A DNA stretch of 64,000 nt from Psychromonas sp. Urea-02u-13 (GCF_002835995.1 NZ_PJBZ01000036.1:28393-92392), one strand, 5' to 3'. Numbered from the stretch's first letter, positions 1 through 9,833 are shown. Numbers and translations: made by a program. Notes: generated by a model from the letters alone, not told the origin.

Positions 1-1168
1 ATGAATCAAAAACATATACTGCTTGCGCTGTTTGCGTATCTCGAAAACCTAATGTAGATAAGTCCATGGGTACTGTTTGGACTTCAGTAAAGCTTCCGCT
101 ACCCGATGATAAATGAGCATTTGTACCAACATTAATGTCATCAGAAAAAGTGAGGGTGCTTAAGGCTGTCCCATCATCTTTAACCATTGTAGACATGTTT
201 GCACCAGTAGGTGTACCAGTCTTCATATCATCTATAACCTTTACAATACCTTTTGTATCACAATCTCCTTTCATCTTTTGAGGCTTTCCATTTTTCACAT
301 GAGAGGTTCCTGCTCCTAATGTAGCCGTTGAATCTTGATAAGGGTTATTTTCATTACCCACTTGTAACAAGCCCCCATGAGTAACTTGCCCGTCAATTGC
401 ACGCGTTCCATAATACTTGAGGTCATTATAGGTATTTAAGCCTCCATTTATAGTGAAATTCTCAATAGTGGTATCGCCACCAGCATGCGTATTACCAGAG
501 AAACCATCTTTCAATTTAATATTGGTTTGAGCAGATACATCACCTGTTATATTGGATGTGCCAGAAGATGCATCGACAGAGCCATTTGAGGTCACACTTC
601 CCTGGACGGTTCCATTGCCAATATTAATTTCACTTGTATCTGAAATCGTCGCTATATCTGCATTGTTAGCTGTACTTCCTGAAGTATAAGGTCCAAGGTT
701 TCCAACTCCGTTATAACTATCAACAAGCGCACCTTCAATATTTATTCCTTCACAACCTACAATTGCATCAGGAAACTCAGTAATAGTCTGCGGGCCTTTC
801 ATGTGAATTTTTGCTTTGAAATATGCAACTGAATCGTAATTTTCACCTTTACTGATAAAAGTAAAAATATTGTTTGTATCCACACTGGCGCTATACACCG
901 TCATTTGGGGAGCGTTCAAAAAGCCATTGTTTATTGCAGAGGTTAGTATTGCGCTACTTGCCCCTGGTATATTTTCAGTTTCAATATATTCGAATGCTTT
1001 AAACACTCCTTTTTCAGCCATCGCACGCGCATTCATCTCTTTCTGTTGATTACCACCAATACGCTCTTGTAATTGATTACCTTTTATTTCTGAAAAAGTA
1101 TAAAGAGTCGAAACGGTAGTAATTAATAAAACTGAAATTAATACAAATCCATTTTGTGATTTTTTCAC
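1..1168 (-). CDS. PilX-like minor pilin with long C-terminal repeat domain, partial (runs off left edge)
   Basis: The frame is open from a GTG at 1168 to base 1, giving at least 389 residues; the C-terminus lies outside the window. The start is preceded by AAGGAT about 7 bases upstream, overlapping the stop of the PilW-like gene. The N-terminus has the prepilin pattern: a short basic leader (VKKSQNG), then a hydrophobic helix starting FVLISVLLIT. PilX-type minor pilins belong to the priming and tip complex of type IV pili. After the helix the protein is rich in Gly, Asn, Thr and Ser with recurring G-x-V/I strands, suggesting a beta-helix-like domain (inference). It is paralogous to the broken gene at 3512-5219, sharing the helix and a later IVGCEG/IVSCEG motif. 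Last gene of the local pilin operon inside the window. Confidence 0.8.
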   Translation of the reverse strand, partial: MKKSQNGFVLISVLLITTVSTLYTFSEIKGNQLQERIGGNQQKEMNARAMAEKGVFKAFEYIETENIPGASSAILTSAINNGFLNAPQMTVYSASVDTNNIFTFISKGENYDSVAYFKAKIHMKGPQTITEFPDAIVGCEGINIEGALVDSYNGVGNLGPYTSGSTANNADIATISDTSEINIGNGTVQGSVTSNGSVDASSGTSNITGDVSAQTNIKLKDGFSGNTHAGGDTTIENFTINGGLNTYNDLKYYGTRAIDGQVTHGGLLQVGNENNPYQDSTATLGAGTSHVKNGKPQKMKGDCDTKGIVKVIDDMKTGTPTGANMSTMVKDDGTALSTLTFSDDINVGTNAHLSSGSGSFTEVQTVPMDLSTLGFRDTQTAQAVYVFDS

Positions 1169-1178
1169 TGTTATATCC

Positions 1179-1778
1179 TTATAAACTGGTGTTGCTACCG
1201 CCACTGACGCCAGCATCAATTAATATTCGTTGACGCATTGCAAGACTAAAAGTAAAACCGGTGACACCCATCGTATCGGCACCCCCTGTTGGCATTCCAG
1301 CAACTTTTAAATTGATATCAATGCCTTTTTTAGTACCTGTTGCTAATGAAGCAGAAATTGAAAGCACATCCAATGCGACTAACTTACTCGGTGTAGTCGG
1401 CGCACCCGCACTTGCTTTTGTTTCGCAATAAAGGTGGTCATTTGAGATCTTAAAAGTATTGATGGCTCCCGACATTTGTTGTTCACCTAAGCATCCATAA
1501 AAAAGGTTCTCGTCAGCCTCCGCACCGTAAGTAATCACTATTTGTTGTTTACCACTGATCACGTCAATGCTTAGCCCTTCACCTTGGCGTATTGAGCGGG
1601 CAAGTAAATAATGCGCGCCCCGTAAAGACTCTTGCGCATTAGATAACTTCTGAGACCTATCAATACTGCTCTGTAATGAGCTGTATACCGATGTACAAGC
1701 GAGAATAAGCGTTAAACTTATTGTCATTGCAATCATTAATTCAACCAGTGAAAAACCAGCTTGTTTTAATGGGTTCAT
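1179..1778 (-). CDS. PilW-like type IV minor pilin
   Basis: A 199-residue prepilin-like protein. The leader MNPLKQAG is followed by FSLVELMIAM, the class III signal recognised by PilD, with Glu at position 5 of the mature protein. The rest resembles the N-terminal part of PilW (an AxxxLR-like helix, then a small beta domain), but it is much shorter than the 337-residue PilW at 23420. Its ATG overlaps the stop of the upstream pilV-like gene by four bases (ATGA), indicating translational coupling, and the next gene starts 10 bases after its stop. The PilW name rests mainly on gene order, so function as a minor pilin is firmer than the exact subtype. Confidence 0.7.
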   Translation of the reverse strand: MNPLKQAGFSLVELMIAMTISLTLILACTSVYSSLQSSIDRSQKLSNAQESLRGAHYLLARSIRQGEGLSIDVISGKQQIVITYGAEADENLFYGCLGEQQMSGAINTFKISNDHLYCETKASAGAPTTPSKLVALDVLSISASLATGTKKGIDINLKVAGMPTGGADTMGVTGFTFSLAMRQRILIDAGVSGGSNTSL

Positions 1779-2200
1779 TTACATTTCCCCGCAAAGTCGG
1801 GATAGGTAACATTTAGAATCACTTGATCGTTTGCAGCGTCTGTATCGAAGTTTTTATCATTCCACTCGACAATCACTTTATCTTCTAATTGAACGTCCGT
1901 AGTAATACCCGTGCTCGTTGCTCCGGATAAGCCGGCCGTTAAATCAGCTTTCCAAGCATCGTAAACATCTTTATATATAGTAGCAGTTGGTGTATCCGTT
2001 CCATCAATATCACATAAATTCTGCCATACTTTATCGACCAACGTATTGGCTTCTATTGTTGCTATCGTATAATTAAAACTGGATTGTGAAGAGCGTAAAA
2101 TATTGAGTTCTAACATTACTAACCCTAATACAGCAACACCCGCAATGAACATTGAGATAAGTACTTCAAAAAGAGTAAATCCTTGTTCTTTCTTGATCAT
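1775..2200 (-). CDS. PilV-like type IV minor pilin
   Basis: A 141-residue protein starting MIKKEQG followed by FTLFEVLISMFIAGVAVLG, a typical prepilin N-terminus with Glu5. The ATG at 2200 is preferred over an upstream TTG at 2206 because it has AGGGG eight bases upstream and gives the usual short leader. It overlaps the end of the fimT-like frame by ATGA and the start of the pilW-like gene by ATGA, so the three are tightly coupled. PilV-type pilins enter the minor pilin priming complex at the inner membrane. Two cysteines (CDI and CK at the end) could form the usual C-terminal disulfide. Subtype is assigned by position and the GLVMLELNIL region after the helix. Confidence 0.72.
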   Translation of the reverse strand: MIKKEQGFTLFEVLISMFIAGVAVLGLVMLELNILRSSQSSFNYTIATIEANTLVDKVWQNLCDIDGTDTPTATIYKDVYDAWKADLTAGLSGATSTGITTDVQLEDKVIVEWNDKNFDTDAANDQVILNVTYPDFAGKCK

Positions 2201-2653
2201 ATGCAAGCCCCTTTTTTACTTTGACCACTTTCTAACACACAAATACTTGATGTACGTGATGCTGAAGAAACAGTTAAAAAAGTGAATCCTGCTATATTGA
2301 TAGATCCTCGTCCAAATACAGTAATTTCAGCACCACTGACTTCAATCGATGCGTGCGGTTTTTTTACTTCTAGTAATATATCATTACCACTATTTACAAC
2401 CTCCCAACCGTCAGACCAGTCGCTTACTGTTTTTGGTTTTAATGTCATTGGGGATGAGGTTTTTATTGCTTCTGAACGGGCAAATCGATATGCATTATAA
2501 AGATCATTTGTCGCTTGAGAAAATCGCCCTTGCTCTACAAATTTATTATAACTAGGCACGCCAACTGAACTAAGGATGCCGATAATCGCGAGCACAACTA
2601 AAAGCTCGATTAGAGTAAAACCTAATTGTTTTTTTTAAGTCTGAAGTTAGCAT
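2197..2653 (-). pseudogene. FimT/GspH-type minor pilin, frameshifted in an A8 tract
   Basis: From 2595 downstream the minus-strand frame encodes a GspH/FimT-like pilin: a helix ending LAIIGILSSVGVPSY, then FARSEAIKTSS and GWEV motifs. No usable start exists in this frame, because an in-frame TAA sits just before the leader. An ATG at 2653, four bases after the upstream pilE-like stop, opens MLTSDLKK and then goes out of frame at a run of eight A (plus-strand T run at 2629-2636). Removing one A gives MLTSDLKKQLG-FTLIELLVV, a perfect prepilin leader, and a 151-residue protein. Either the gene is inactive, it is phase variable at the homopolymer, or this base is a sequencing error. Confidence 0.75.
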
Positions 2654-2657
2654 ACGT

Positions 2658-3062
2658 TTACCAACACTGATCAGAAACATCAGAACCGCCTTTAGTCGCA
2701 GTGGTTTTTCCTGTTTGGATGAGAGTCATGACGCCACAGATATCAGAACCTTGGCCCCCGCTAGGAGTCGCTGTAATAATAAAACTAGCAGGCGCTAGAT
2801 TAGTGGCGACAGTAGGAACAAATGTCGTATTATAAGTATCGACTAGCTCAACACCTGTCGCGGCGGCATCTGCCGGGTAATCACCTTGACGGGCATATTG
2901 GCGCTCTGCAACTAGTGACATTTTAGTCATGGCAAGCTGCACATCAATACGATTAGCTTTGCGCACATGTGCCTGATATGAGGGTAATGCGATAGCCACT
3001 AAAATACCGATGATTGCTATAACGATCAGTAATTCTATAAGTGTAAAACCTTTATTTTCCAT
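2658..3062 (-). CDS. PilE-like type IV pilin
   Basis: A 134-residue prepilin: leader MENKG followed by FTLIELLIVIAIIGILVAIALPSY, then an alpha spine and a small C-terminal domain with two cysteines (SDICG and SDQCW) that could form the D-region disulfide. PilE-type proteins are minor pilins in gammaproteobacterial type IVa systems. The stop lies four bases before the fimT-like start, so the two form one transcription unit. No strong Shine-Dalgarno is seen. The nearest purine-rich motif (GGAA) is contributed by the last unit of an octamer tandem repeat at 3073-3104, about 10 bases upstream of the start. Confidence 0.82.
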   Translation of the reverse strand: MENKGFTLIELLIVIAIIGILVAIALPSYQAHVRKANRIDVQLAMTKMSLVAERQYARQGDYPADAAATGVELVDTYNTTFVPTVATNLAPASFIITATPSGGQGSDICGVMTLIQTGKTTATKGGSDVSDQCW

Positions 3063-3072
3063 AATATAAACA

Positions 3073-3104
3073 ATTCCATTATTCCATTATTCCATTATTC
3101 CATT
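3073..3104. repeat. Four perfect copies of an 8-bp tandem repeat (ATTCCATT) upstream of the pilE-like gene
   Basis: Units occupy 3073-3080, 3081-3088, 3089-3096 and 3097-3104. On the minus strand the unit reads AATGGAAT, and the array ends 10 bases before the pilin ATG at 3062. Each unit carries GGAA, the only Shine-Dalgarno-like motif there, and an ATG that opens a two-codon frame (ATG GAA TAA). Copy-number change would alter leader length by 8 bases. Confidence 0.9.
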
Positions 3105-3511
3105 AATTTAAACTCTAAAAGTAAACTTTTACAGGCCCTTGTTATTCAGCAGTCTGAGCTTCTATTCATTGCCAGCATAGATCTCTTTTGATTTTCACTT
3201 AGCATAAAATATTAGTAGTGCAATAATACAGCAAATACAAGTTCAAAAATGGTATTTCATCTATTATTTAAAAGAATAATAGAAAAGCACTTTTACACAC
3301 AACCTCCAATAAAATATATTTATTCTAGGTAGCGACAATCAAGCCTTTAAAAGCAATACTTCCATTACGAATGATAGAGTCATGTTCTTTGAAGGGAGAT
3401 ATAAAATAAGAAGTATTTACAATAATACGGGTAAATAACCATAAACAGTATAGATTATTTACCTGTCAGCATAGGAGATTGACTATTAACTTAGCAGGCA
3501 GTTGTCTCTAA
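3105..3511. other. AT-rich intergenic stretch between two pilin genes; no gene seen
   Basis: About 400 bases with frequent stops in all frames. It probably holds the promoter of the minus-strand pilE-like operon, but no convincing -35/-10 pair was identified. No repeat from the dispersed families A, B or C was seen. Confidence 0.5.
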
Positions 3512-5219
3512 TTAGGGATAATAGTAATAAACCGAAGCGAATTTCACCCCTTCATTACCACTACCGGAGACAGGAGTCCCAGAGCCTAATTTTTCATCAT
3601 AATGAATACTACCAGAACCAGAAACCTCTACAGACTTTCCAAGAATCGCTCCTTTGAATGATCCACCTGCATTCATTGAGACTTTACCCAACGGTGCGTC
3701 AACGGTCATATTCATGTTTCTTCCTTGAAGATCAACTGCAACGTCATTTCCTGTCGTCTTTTGAGCTGATATTAAGGTCATAGGGGATTTATTTGTAGAA
3801 GTAACCGTACCATTTGAATTAGGAATTTCAATGATCTCTGCGTCAGAAATTGTTTTGGTTTTTCCAGCAACAACCATCGTTAAACTTCCCCCATTTTCAA
3901 TGGTAATTTGAGAGCCTCCACCGTCCATTGTAAAGTTATTTTTAACAACAATAAAAACATCTCCTGAAATAGTAATATCTCGAGAATTTAAATGAAAATT
4001 ATCATATACATGTGCCGAACGGGTTTCGCCTAATAGTTCAATTTCAGAAGCAGGATACTGTTTCATTAAAGGCTTAGTTGGATCGTTTTCTACATACCCA
4101 GAATTAAAGCAATCCGCTTTATTAGCAGTGAATTTAAAAGGAGTATCTTGAGTTTGCCAAGAAGTAGGTTTGAAGTGTCCATTGCTTACAAAGTCACCAT
4201 AATTTTGACTTTCAATGGCAAGGCCTTTCTTATCACACGCTTCTGTTTTTACATTATTACTTTTTACTGTTGGGTCATGCTTAGATAATGCTTCGTTATA
4301 ATCGCCTGATATAGTACCTTTATGATTTACACTGCCGTCAATATTAATCGTATTAGAAGCATCTCCAGCAACAAATGCATTTTGCTTAACGGGGTTAAAA
4401 TTCGCATTTAAATCTCCTCCAGAGTGAATGTCACCGGAAACCACTTCCAGTAGGGATAGCCTCTTTAGTAGTAAAACCTACGTTCCCATTTGTTTTAATA
4501 TCCCCTACGACCTTAGATCCATTACCCGTATAGTTACCTGTTGCATTAACATTACCGTAAATGGGCGCTTTACCCGTTTGACTAATATCACCTTTAGCCC
4601 CTTGAATTGCATCATATGTCGTTGATACATTTGCATTTGCATTTGCATTTACATATTCGTCAGGGGTTGCCGGGGCATTCTGTGTTGGTAAAGAATAATC
4701 TTTCCCATATTTATCCTTAAACTGCTTCTCATAAGAGCCCTTTCTAGAATCGAAGCTATCGACCACACCACCAGCCCCCATTACAACACCCTCGCAGCTA
4801 ACAATAGCAGCATCGTATTCTCCCCCACTACTCGTAACACCGACTTCTATTTCAGCTTTGAGATAAGCAACAGCACCTTGATGAATACCTTTGCTAGTAA
4901 TAAGCAAGGAATTAGCTGTCGCCCCTACTTTTGCAGTTAGTGTATATTCGCCTGGTACGGTTTTCCCGTCTAAAGCTAAAATAATATCTGCAATAGGTGT
5001 GGGAGGCGTTAAAGCTTGTTTTGCTTGGGTATATGAATAACTTGCAAAAATGCCTTTTTCAGCTTCAGAGCGAGCATTAAGTTCTTTGATTTGGTTGCCG
5101 GCAATACATTCTTGCAATCGGTTTTCATCAATGGCAGAAAAAGCAAAAAAAGTAGAGATAGAAGTGATAAGCAGTACTGATATGAGTACAAACCCTTGCT
5201 GTTTTCCTTTGATTAACAC
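3512..5219 (-). pseudogene. PilX-like minor pilin paralogue split by a one-base frameshift near 4438
   Basis: Two overlapping minus-strand frames read as one protein. The first starts at GTG 5219 (AAGGAT before it, as in the paralogue at 1168), carries the leader and FVLISVLLITSISTFF helix, and stops at TGA near 4431. The second continues in the next frame to 3512 with the same Gly/Asn/Asp-rich strand repeats. At the junction (minus strand GGTTTCCGGTGAC, T run at 4438-4440) removal of one T gives GSGSGDIHSGGD without interruption and a single 568-residue product. The domain order matches the partial paralogue at 1-1168. A decayed gene, a sequencing error or a programmed +1 shift are all possible; decay or error is more likely because no classical shift signal is obvious. 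A six-base repeat (CATTTG) near 4627-4645 encodes alternating Asn-Ala. Confidence 0.75.
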
Positions 5220-5676
5220 AATAACATCCTTAATTTCAGCTGACACAATACTTTGACACGATACAAACGCGTCAAAGAGATAACCAGTGTCACTAAAAAT
5301 AAGTGATAGTTTTTATTAAAAAAAAGATGCATTCCTTGCAATGTTCACTCTAAAATCCTTTTAAAGCAAACTGGTTCTAAAGGTAGATTACAGTAATATT
5401 ATTTAACGTAAAGCTCGCTTTGTAAAATTAAAGTTAAATGTACTCTAATTATCAACGGATTCACATTTAGCTCACAAAACAAACTATTTGTTTGCTTTGT
5501 GTCTAAATTAAGTTATGGAAGCATTGATGGAAATATGGGAAAGTAAGTAGACTAATTATGGGGATAGAGTCAAAAATAAGGGGCATGCTAATAAAGTGGC
5601 TAACTTGAGATGGATTCCCTACCCTCCAGCATTAGCAAGAGGGTGATTCTAATTAGAGTAATGGCATAAAATGAAA
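5220..5676. other. Intergenic region upstream of the pilX-like gene; no gene seen
   Basis: About 450 bases, AT-rich, between the FKBP gene end and the pilX-like start. A 6-bp inverted repeat (ACCCTC at 5621, GAGGGT at 5639) lies near the FKBP end without a T tract. The promoter of the pilX-like gene should lie here, but no confident match was found. Confidence 0.45.
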
Positions 5677-6144
5677 TTATTGAATATCGAATAACTCAAT
5701 ATCAAAGATAAGCATTGAACCTGCTGGAATGCTTCCGGCGCTACGCTTTCCGTATGCGAGATTGCTTGGAATGTAGAAACGATACTTATCCCCTTCAACC
5801 ATTAACTGCACACCTTCAGTCCAGCCCGAAATCACTTGGTTCAGTTTAAAAGAAATCGTTTTGTTACGATCAACAGAACTGTCAAAAACAGTACCGTCAA
5901 TTAATGTGCCGTGATAATGCACGGTTACTTTACTGTTGGCTGTAGGGTGAACTTGCCCCTCACCTTTCGTTAATACTTGGTATTGCAAACCAGACTCTGT
6001 TGTTTGCATGCCTTCTTTTAAAGCGTTCCCAGCTAAAAAATCAGTCCCTATCTGGATGTTTTGTGGTGCATTTTTATTAGCCACAAAGGTTTGGAAAATA
6101 AAAAATAACGCGATTAATAACAGTGCAATTAGAACAATTTTCAA
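5677..6144 (-). CDS. FKBP-type peptidyl-prolyl cis-trans isomerase, membrane-anchored or periplasmic
   Basis: A 155-residue protein with an N-terminal hydrophobic segment (about residues 2-21, IVLIALLLIALFFIF) and one complete FKBP domain (about 55-155). Typical pocket residues are visible: VHYHGTLIDG, VFDSS, VISGWTEG, NLAYG and MLIFDIELFDI. FKBP domains catalyse isomerisation of Xaa-Pro bonds and help folding. It lacks the N-terminal dimerisation region of FkpA and FklB, which are over 200 residues. The hydrophobic N-terminus suggests a signal anchor, so it probably acts on the periplasmic face. It stands as a single gene 40 bases downstream of the NYN gene on the same strand. Confidence 0.88.
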   Translation of the reverse strand: MKIVLIALLLIALFFIFQTFVANKNAPQNIQIGTDFLAGNALKEGMQTTESGLQYQVLTKGEGQVHPTANSKVTVHYHGTLIDGTVFDSSVDRNKTISFKLNQVISGWTEGVQLMVEGDKYRFYIPSNLAYGKRSAGSIPAGSMLIFDIELFDIQ

Positions 6145-6183
6145 GTTAATACCTTAAATGAATGAGATTAAAAAGTTACTTTA

Positions 6184-6657
6184 CTAAAGTAGTAACTCAC
6201 TGTCGATAGGATGAAACGTCGTACAACTATTAATTAACGCTTTTGCAGTCAACTTAGGCACGCCATAAGCTTGGGTTTCTACCAAAAAAGAGTCTTTTAC
6301 TTTATCCAATAAAATAGCAAAGTCACCATCACCTGACAATAAAACGATGATATCGACCTGCGGGGAAACTTCCATAATGTCTATGGTGATCCCCACATCC
6401 CAATCGCCCTTTGCACTGCCATCACTGCGTTGAATATAAGGTTTTAATTTCACATCAAAGCCGATGTGTTTCAATACATCCTGGAATTTTTGTTGCTGGC
6501 TATCGCCTTTATCGATCGCATAAGCAAAGGCATGGGTTATTTGCCCTTGTGCTTTGATGAGTTGCCATACTTTACGATAGTTAAACTGTTTGCCATAGGC
6601 TTGGCGGGAGGTGTAATAAATATTTTGTACATCTGCGAATATGGCAATTTTTTTCAT
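6184..6657 (-). CDS. NYN-domain (LabA/DUF88-like) putative ribonuclease
   Basis: A 157-residue protein that is essentially one NYN/PIN-like domain. The metal-binding acidic set is present: IAIFADVQN at the N-terminus (Asp9, Asn12), KGDWDVGITIDI (Asp85, Asp87, Asp93) and LLSGDGDF (Asp110, Asp112). NYN domains are predicted or demonstrated RNases and processing nucleases; the substrate here is unknown. There is no membrane segment or signal, so it should be cytoplasmic. It follows the rhlE gene after a strong terminator and is probably transcribed on its own or with the FKBP gene. Confidence 0.85.
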   Translation of the reverse strand: MKKIAIFADVQNIYYTSRQAYGKQFNYRKVWQLIKAQGQITHAFAYAIDKGDSQQQKFQDVLKHIGFDVKLKPYIQRSDGSAKGDWDVGITIDIMEVSPQVDIIVLLSGDGDFAILLDKVKDSFLVETQAYGVPKLTAKALINSCTTFHPIDSELLL

Positions 6658-6722
6658 TTAGAAGTCTACTTTTTACGGCTCGCGATTTTTAAGAGGTCGA
6701 GATGATGCCATATTCAAAAATG

Positions 6723-6756
6723 AAAAAGCCCCAAATAAGGTCATTATTTGGGGCTT
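6723..6756 (-). terminator. Intrinsic terminator of rhlE
   Basis: A perfect 13-bp stem (AAGCCCCAAATAA and its complement) around a 5-base loop. On the minus strand it is followed by TTTTT. It lies 38 bases after the rhlE stop and before the NYN gene. Confidence 0.9.
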
Positions 6757-6793
6757 AATTGATTTCATTCTCAAATTAGTGAGCTAAGGCTAC

Positions 6794-8077
6794 TTATTCA
6801 CTCACAAAATTATTACGTGTACCACGCTGTTTTTGACTACTACCCGTGCCAGCACCAGAGCGTTGGCCATCGCGATGTCCTGTTCTTGCATTTTTAGGCT
6901 TGTTAGGTTTGCTAGGTGCGTCTAAACCAGAAGGTGGTAATGGTGTACCCGGTTCAAAACCAGCAACGGTTTTACGCGGAATCACTTTTTTGATTAACTT
7001 CTCAATGTCTTTAAGCAGTTTAAACTCTTCTGCACAAACTAATGAAACAGCTTCACCTACATTACCAGCACGACCAGTACGACCGATACGGTGAACATAA
7101 TCTTCACTTACATGCGGTAAATCGAAGTTAACTACTTGAGGTAGTTGGTCGATATCAATACCACGTGCAGCGATATCTGTTGCAACCAATACATTTACTT
7201 GGCCGTCTTTAAAGGCAGCTAACGCTTTAGTACGTGCGCCTTGGCTCTTATTACCATGAATAGCGGCAGCGCGAATGCCACGAGCTTCAAGCTGTTTTGT
7301 TAAACGGTTAGCACCGTGTTTAGTTTTCGAGAAAACTAATACTTGTTTCCAATCATTCTCTTTAATTAACGTGGTTAATAAAGGCGATTTTTTAGTTTTA
7401 TCCACTTCATAAACAAACTGAGTCACACTTTCAGCCGTTGTATTACGTGGACTTACTGAAATTTCAACTGGATTATTAACTAACCCTTTAGCCAATTTAC
7501 GAATATCAGGAGAAAAAGTAGCAGAGAAAAGTAAGTTTTGACGCTCTGTCGGTAAGAACTTGATAATACGTTTGATATCGTGAATAAAGCCCATATCTAG
7601 CATTCTGTCAGCTTCATCTAATACTAATACTTCTAATTGTTTGAAACGTACTGCATTTTGCTGATACAAATCTAATAAACGACCCGGTGTTGCAACAAGC
7701 ACATCTACACCTTGGCGAAGTAGTTGCATTTGTGGGTTAATTTTAACACCACCAAATACGACAGCACTTCTTAGTGGTAAGTTTTTACCGTAGTTTTTAA
7801 CACTTTCATGTATTTGAGCAGCAAGCTCACGTGTTGGCGTTAAAATTAATACACGTACTTGATTTGCTTTAGCACGCTCACCATTCATTAAATTAGCTAA
7901 TAAAGGTAGTGTGAAACCCGCTGTTTTACCTGTACCCGTTTGGGCAGCCGCCATTATATCTTTCCCTTCTAAAATAACAGGGATAGCTTGCGCTTGTATC
8001 GGTGAAGGTTCTGTATAGCCTTGTTCTTTAACCGCACGTAATAGCTCTTCAGGTAAACCAAGGGAGTCAAAACTCAT
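6794..8077 (-). CDS. rhlE: ATP-dependent RNA helicase RhlE
   Basis: A 427-residue DEAD-box helicase that unwinds short RNA duplexes, with roles in ribosome maturation and RNA turnover. Motifs in order: a Q motif ([14 protein letters not shown]...SPIQAQAIP), Walker [39 protein letters not shown] and HRIGRTGR. The N-terminus MSFDSLGL is diagnostic of the RhlE subfamily. The C-terminal tail (from about 385) is basic and rich in Gly, Lys, Pro and Arg, as usual for RNA contact, but shorter than in E. coli (454 residues). It is a single gene divergent from ybiT and ended by a strong hairpin. Confidence 0.93.
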   Translation of the reverse strand: MSFDSLGLPEELLRAVKEQGYTEPSPIQAQAIPVILEGKDIMAAAQTGTGKTAGFTLPLLANLMNGERAKANQVRVLILTPTRELAAQIHESVKNYGKNLPLRSAVVFGGVKINPQMQLLRQGVDVLVATPGRLLDLYQQNAVRFKQLEVLVLDEADRMLDMGFIHDIKRIIKFLPTERQNLLFSATFSPDIRKLAKGLVNNPVEISVSPRNTTAESVTQFVYEVDKTKKSPLLTTLIKENDWKQVLVFSKTKHGANRLTKQLEARGIRAAAIHGNKSQGARTKALAAFKDGQVNVLVATDIAARGIDIDQLPQVVNFDLPHVSEDYVHRIGRTGRAGNVGEAVSLVCAEEFKLLKDIEKLIKKVIPRKTVAGFEPGTPLPPSGLDAPSKPNKPKNARTGHRDGQRSGAGTGSSQKQRGTRNNFVSE

Positions 8078-8190
8078 AAATTAATCTCTTTTATATAGGG
8101 GGTAAATCAAATAATCGCGTAGCTTACAGTAAAGTTATAGGCAGATGTGATTTAAATCACCATTGCTCTATAAATAATCAATTTGATCGG

Positions 8191-8196
8191 TATAAT
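8191..8196 (+). promoter_or_regulatory. Consensus -10 box upstream of ybiT
   Basis: TATAAT lies about 40 bases before the ybiT start codon in the divergent rhlE/ybiT intergenic region. No good TTGACA is found at 17 bases; TTGCTC is 22 bases away. Only the -10 element is claimed. Confidence 0.45.
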
Positions 8197-8237
8197 GGCG
8201 CCACTTTTATTATTCACCTTATCTTAGGAAGATTGCC

Positions 8238-9833
8238 TTGCTTAGTACAAATAACATCACCATGCAGTTTGGTGCAAAACCACTTTTTGAAAATATCTCT
8301 GTTAAATTTGGTACTGGTAACCGTTACGGTTTAATCGGTGCTAACGGTTGTGGTAAGTCAACGTTCATGAAGATCCTAACCGGTGATCTTGAGCCAAGCG
8401 CAGGTAATGTTACACGCGATCCTAACGAACGTATTGCTAAGCTACACCAAGACCAGTTTGCTTTTGAAGAGTTCACAGTACTCGATACAGTATTAATGGG
8501 CCACAAAGAGATGTGGGCTGTAATGAATGAGCGTAACCGCATCTATTCATTACCAGAAATGACTGAAGCAGAAGGTATGCATGTTGGCGATCTTGAAAGT
8601 GAGTTTGCTGAGATGGATGGTTACACTGCCGATTCTCGCGCCGGAGAAATCTTACTAAGCGTTGGTATTCCGCTTGACCAACATTACGGCTTAATGTCAG
8701 AAGTTGCACCAGGTTGGAAACTACGTGTATTACTTGCACAGGTTCTTTTCTCAAACCCAGATATCATGTTACTTGATGAGCCAACCAATAACTTGGACAT
8801 CGATACTATCCGTTGGTTAGAAACAGAGTTAAAAGCGCGTCAATGTACGATGGTTATCATCTCGCATGACCGTCATTTCTTAAACTCTGTTTGTTCGCAT
8901 ATGGCTGATATCGATTACGGCGAGCTTCGTCTTTTCCCAGGTAACTACGACGAGTACATGACAGCGGCAACGCAAACACGTGAACGTCTATTAAGTGAAA
9001 ACGCAAAGAAAAAAGCACAGTTATCTGAGCTAGCAGACTTCGTAAGTCGTTTCTCTGCAAATGCATCGAAAGCAAAACAAGCAACCTCTCGTGCTAAGCA
9101 AATGGATAAAATTGAATTAGCAGAAGTTAAAGCATCAAGCCGTGTTAATCCTTACATCGTCTTCAAGCAAGAGAAGAAACTTTTCCGTAACGCACTAGAA
9201 ATGGAAAATGTGACTAAGAGCTTTGATAAAACATTGTTTAAAGACTTAAGCCTAATGGTTGAAGTTGGCGAGCGTGTTGCGATTATCGGCCAAAATGGTG
9301 TAGGTAAAACCTCTTTATTACGTACGTTAATGGGTCAAATTGAAGTAGATTCAGGTATGTTTAAATGGTCTGAGAATTCAAACTTAGGTTATTACGCACA
9401 GGATCACGCCTACGCATTTGAGAAAGATCAAACGCTAATGGATTGGATGGCGCAATGGATGAAACCGGGTGATGACGAACAATCTGTTCGTGGAACATTA
9501 GGTCGTTTATTGTTTGGTTCAAACGACATTGGTAAATCAGTAAAAATCATCTCTGGTGGTGAGCAAGGTCGTATGTTGTTTGGTAAGTTAATGATGGATG
9601 CGCCAAATATTCTATTAATGGATGAGCCAACCAATCACTTGGATATGGAATCTATTGAGTCATTAAACTTAGCTTTAGAGAATTACGAAGGTACGTTACT
9701 GTTTGTTTCTCATGACCGTGAATTTGTATCATCACTAGCTACGCGAGTTATTGAAATCAAAGAAGATAAAGTTATTGATTTCCGCGGCACTTACGCTGAA
9801 TACTTAGCAAGCCAAGGTGTTGTCGAGGGTTAA
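8238..9833 (+). CDS. ybiT: ABC-F family ATPase YbiT
   Basis: A 531-residue protein with two ABC ATPase domains and no membrane segments, close in length to E. coli YbiT (530). Walker A motifs are GANGCGKST (about residue 35) and GQNGVGKTS (about 352), each followed by a Walker B with [11 protein letters not shown] or [11 protein letters not shown]. The basic linker between the domains (about 245-320) is the ABC-F P-site tRNA interaction motif region. ABC-F proteins act on the ribosome in the cytoplasm. It starts with TTG, supported by TAGGAAGA eight bases upstream. It is a single gene with its own -10 element and terminator. Confidence 0.92.
   Translation: MLSTNNITMQFGAKPLFENISVKFGTGNRYGLIGANGCGKSTFMKILTGDLEPSAGNVTRDPNERIAKLHQDQFAFEEFTVLDTVLMGHKEMWAVMNERNRIYSLPEMTEAEGMHVGDLESEFAEMDGYTADSRAGEILLSVGIPLDQHYGLMSEVAPGWKLRVLLAQVLFSNPDIMLLDEPTNNLDIDTIRWLETELKARQCTMVIISHDRHFLNSVCSHMADIDYGELRLFPGNYDEYMTAATQTRERLLSENAKKKAQLSELADFVSRFSANASKAKQATSRAKQMDKIELAEVKASSRVNPYIVFKQEKKLFRNALEMENVTKSFDKTLFKDLSLMVEVGERVAIIGQNGVGKTSLLRTLMGQIEVDSGMFKWSENSNLGYYAQDHAYAFEKDQTLMDWMAQWMKPGDDEQSVRGTLGRLLFGSNDIGKSVKIISGGEQGRMLFGKLMMDAPNILLMDEPTNHLDMESIESLNLALENYEGTLLFVSHDREFVSSLATRVIEIKEDKVIDFRGTYAEYLASQGVVEG

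Noticed and set aside
2103..2555. Plus-strand frames opposite the fimT-like and pilV-like genes
   Set aside because: They mirror the minus-strand coding frames, lack ribosome sites and show no protein-like composition.
4431..4444. Programmed +1 frameshift in the pilX-like gene as the preferred reading
   Set aside because: No recognisable slippery site with a rare codon or a stimulatory element was seen; a one-base indel explains it more simply.
5621..5644. Short inverted repeat ACCCTC/GAGGGT as terminator of the FKBP gene
   Set aside because: The stem is only six pairs with a 12-base loop and no T tract on either strand.
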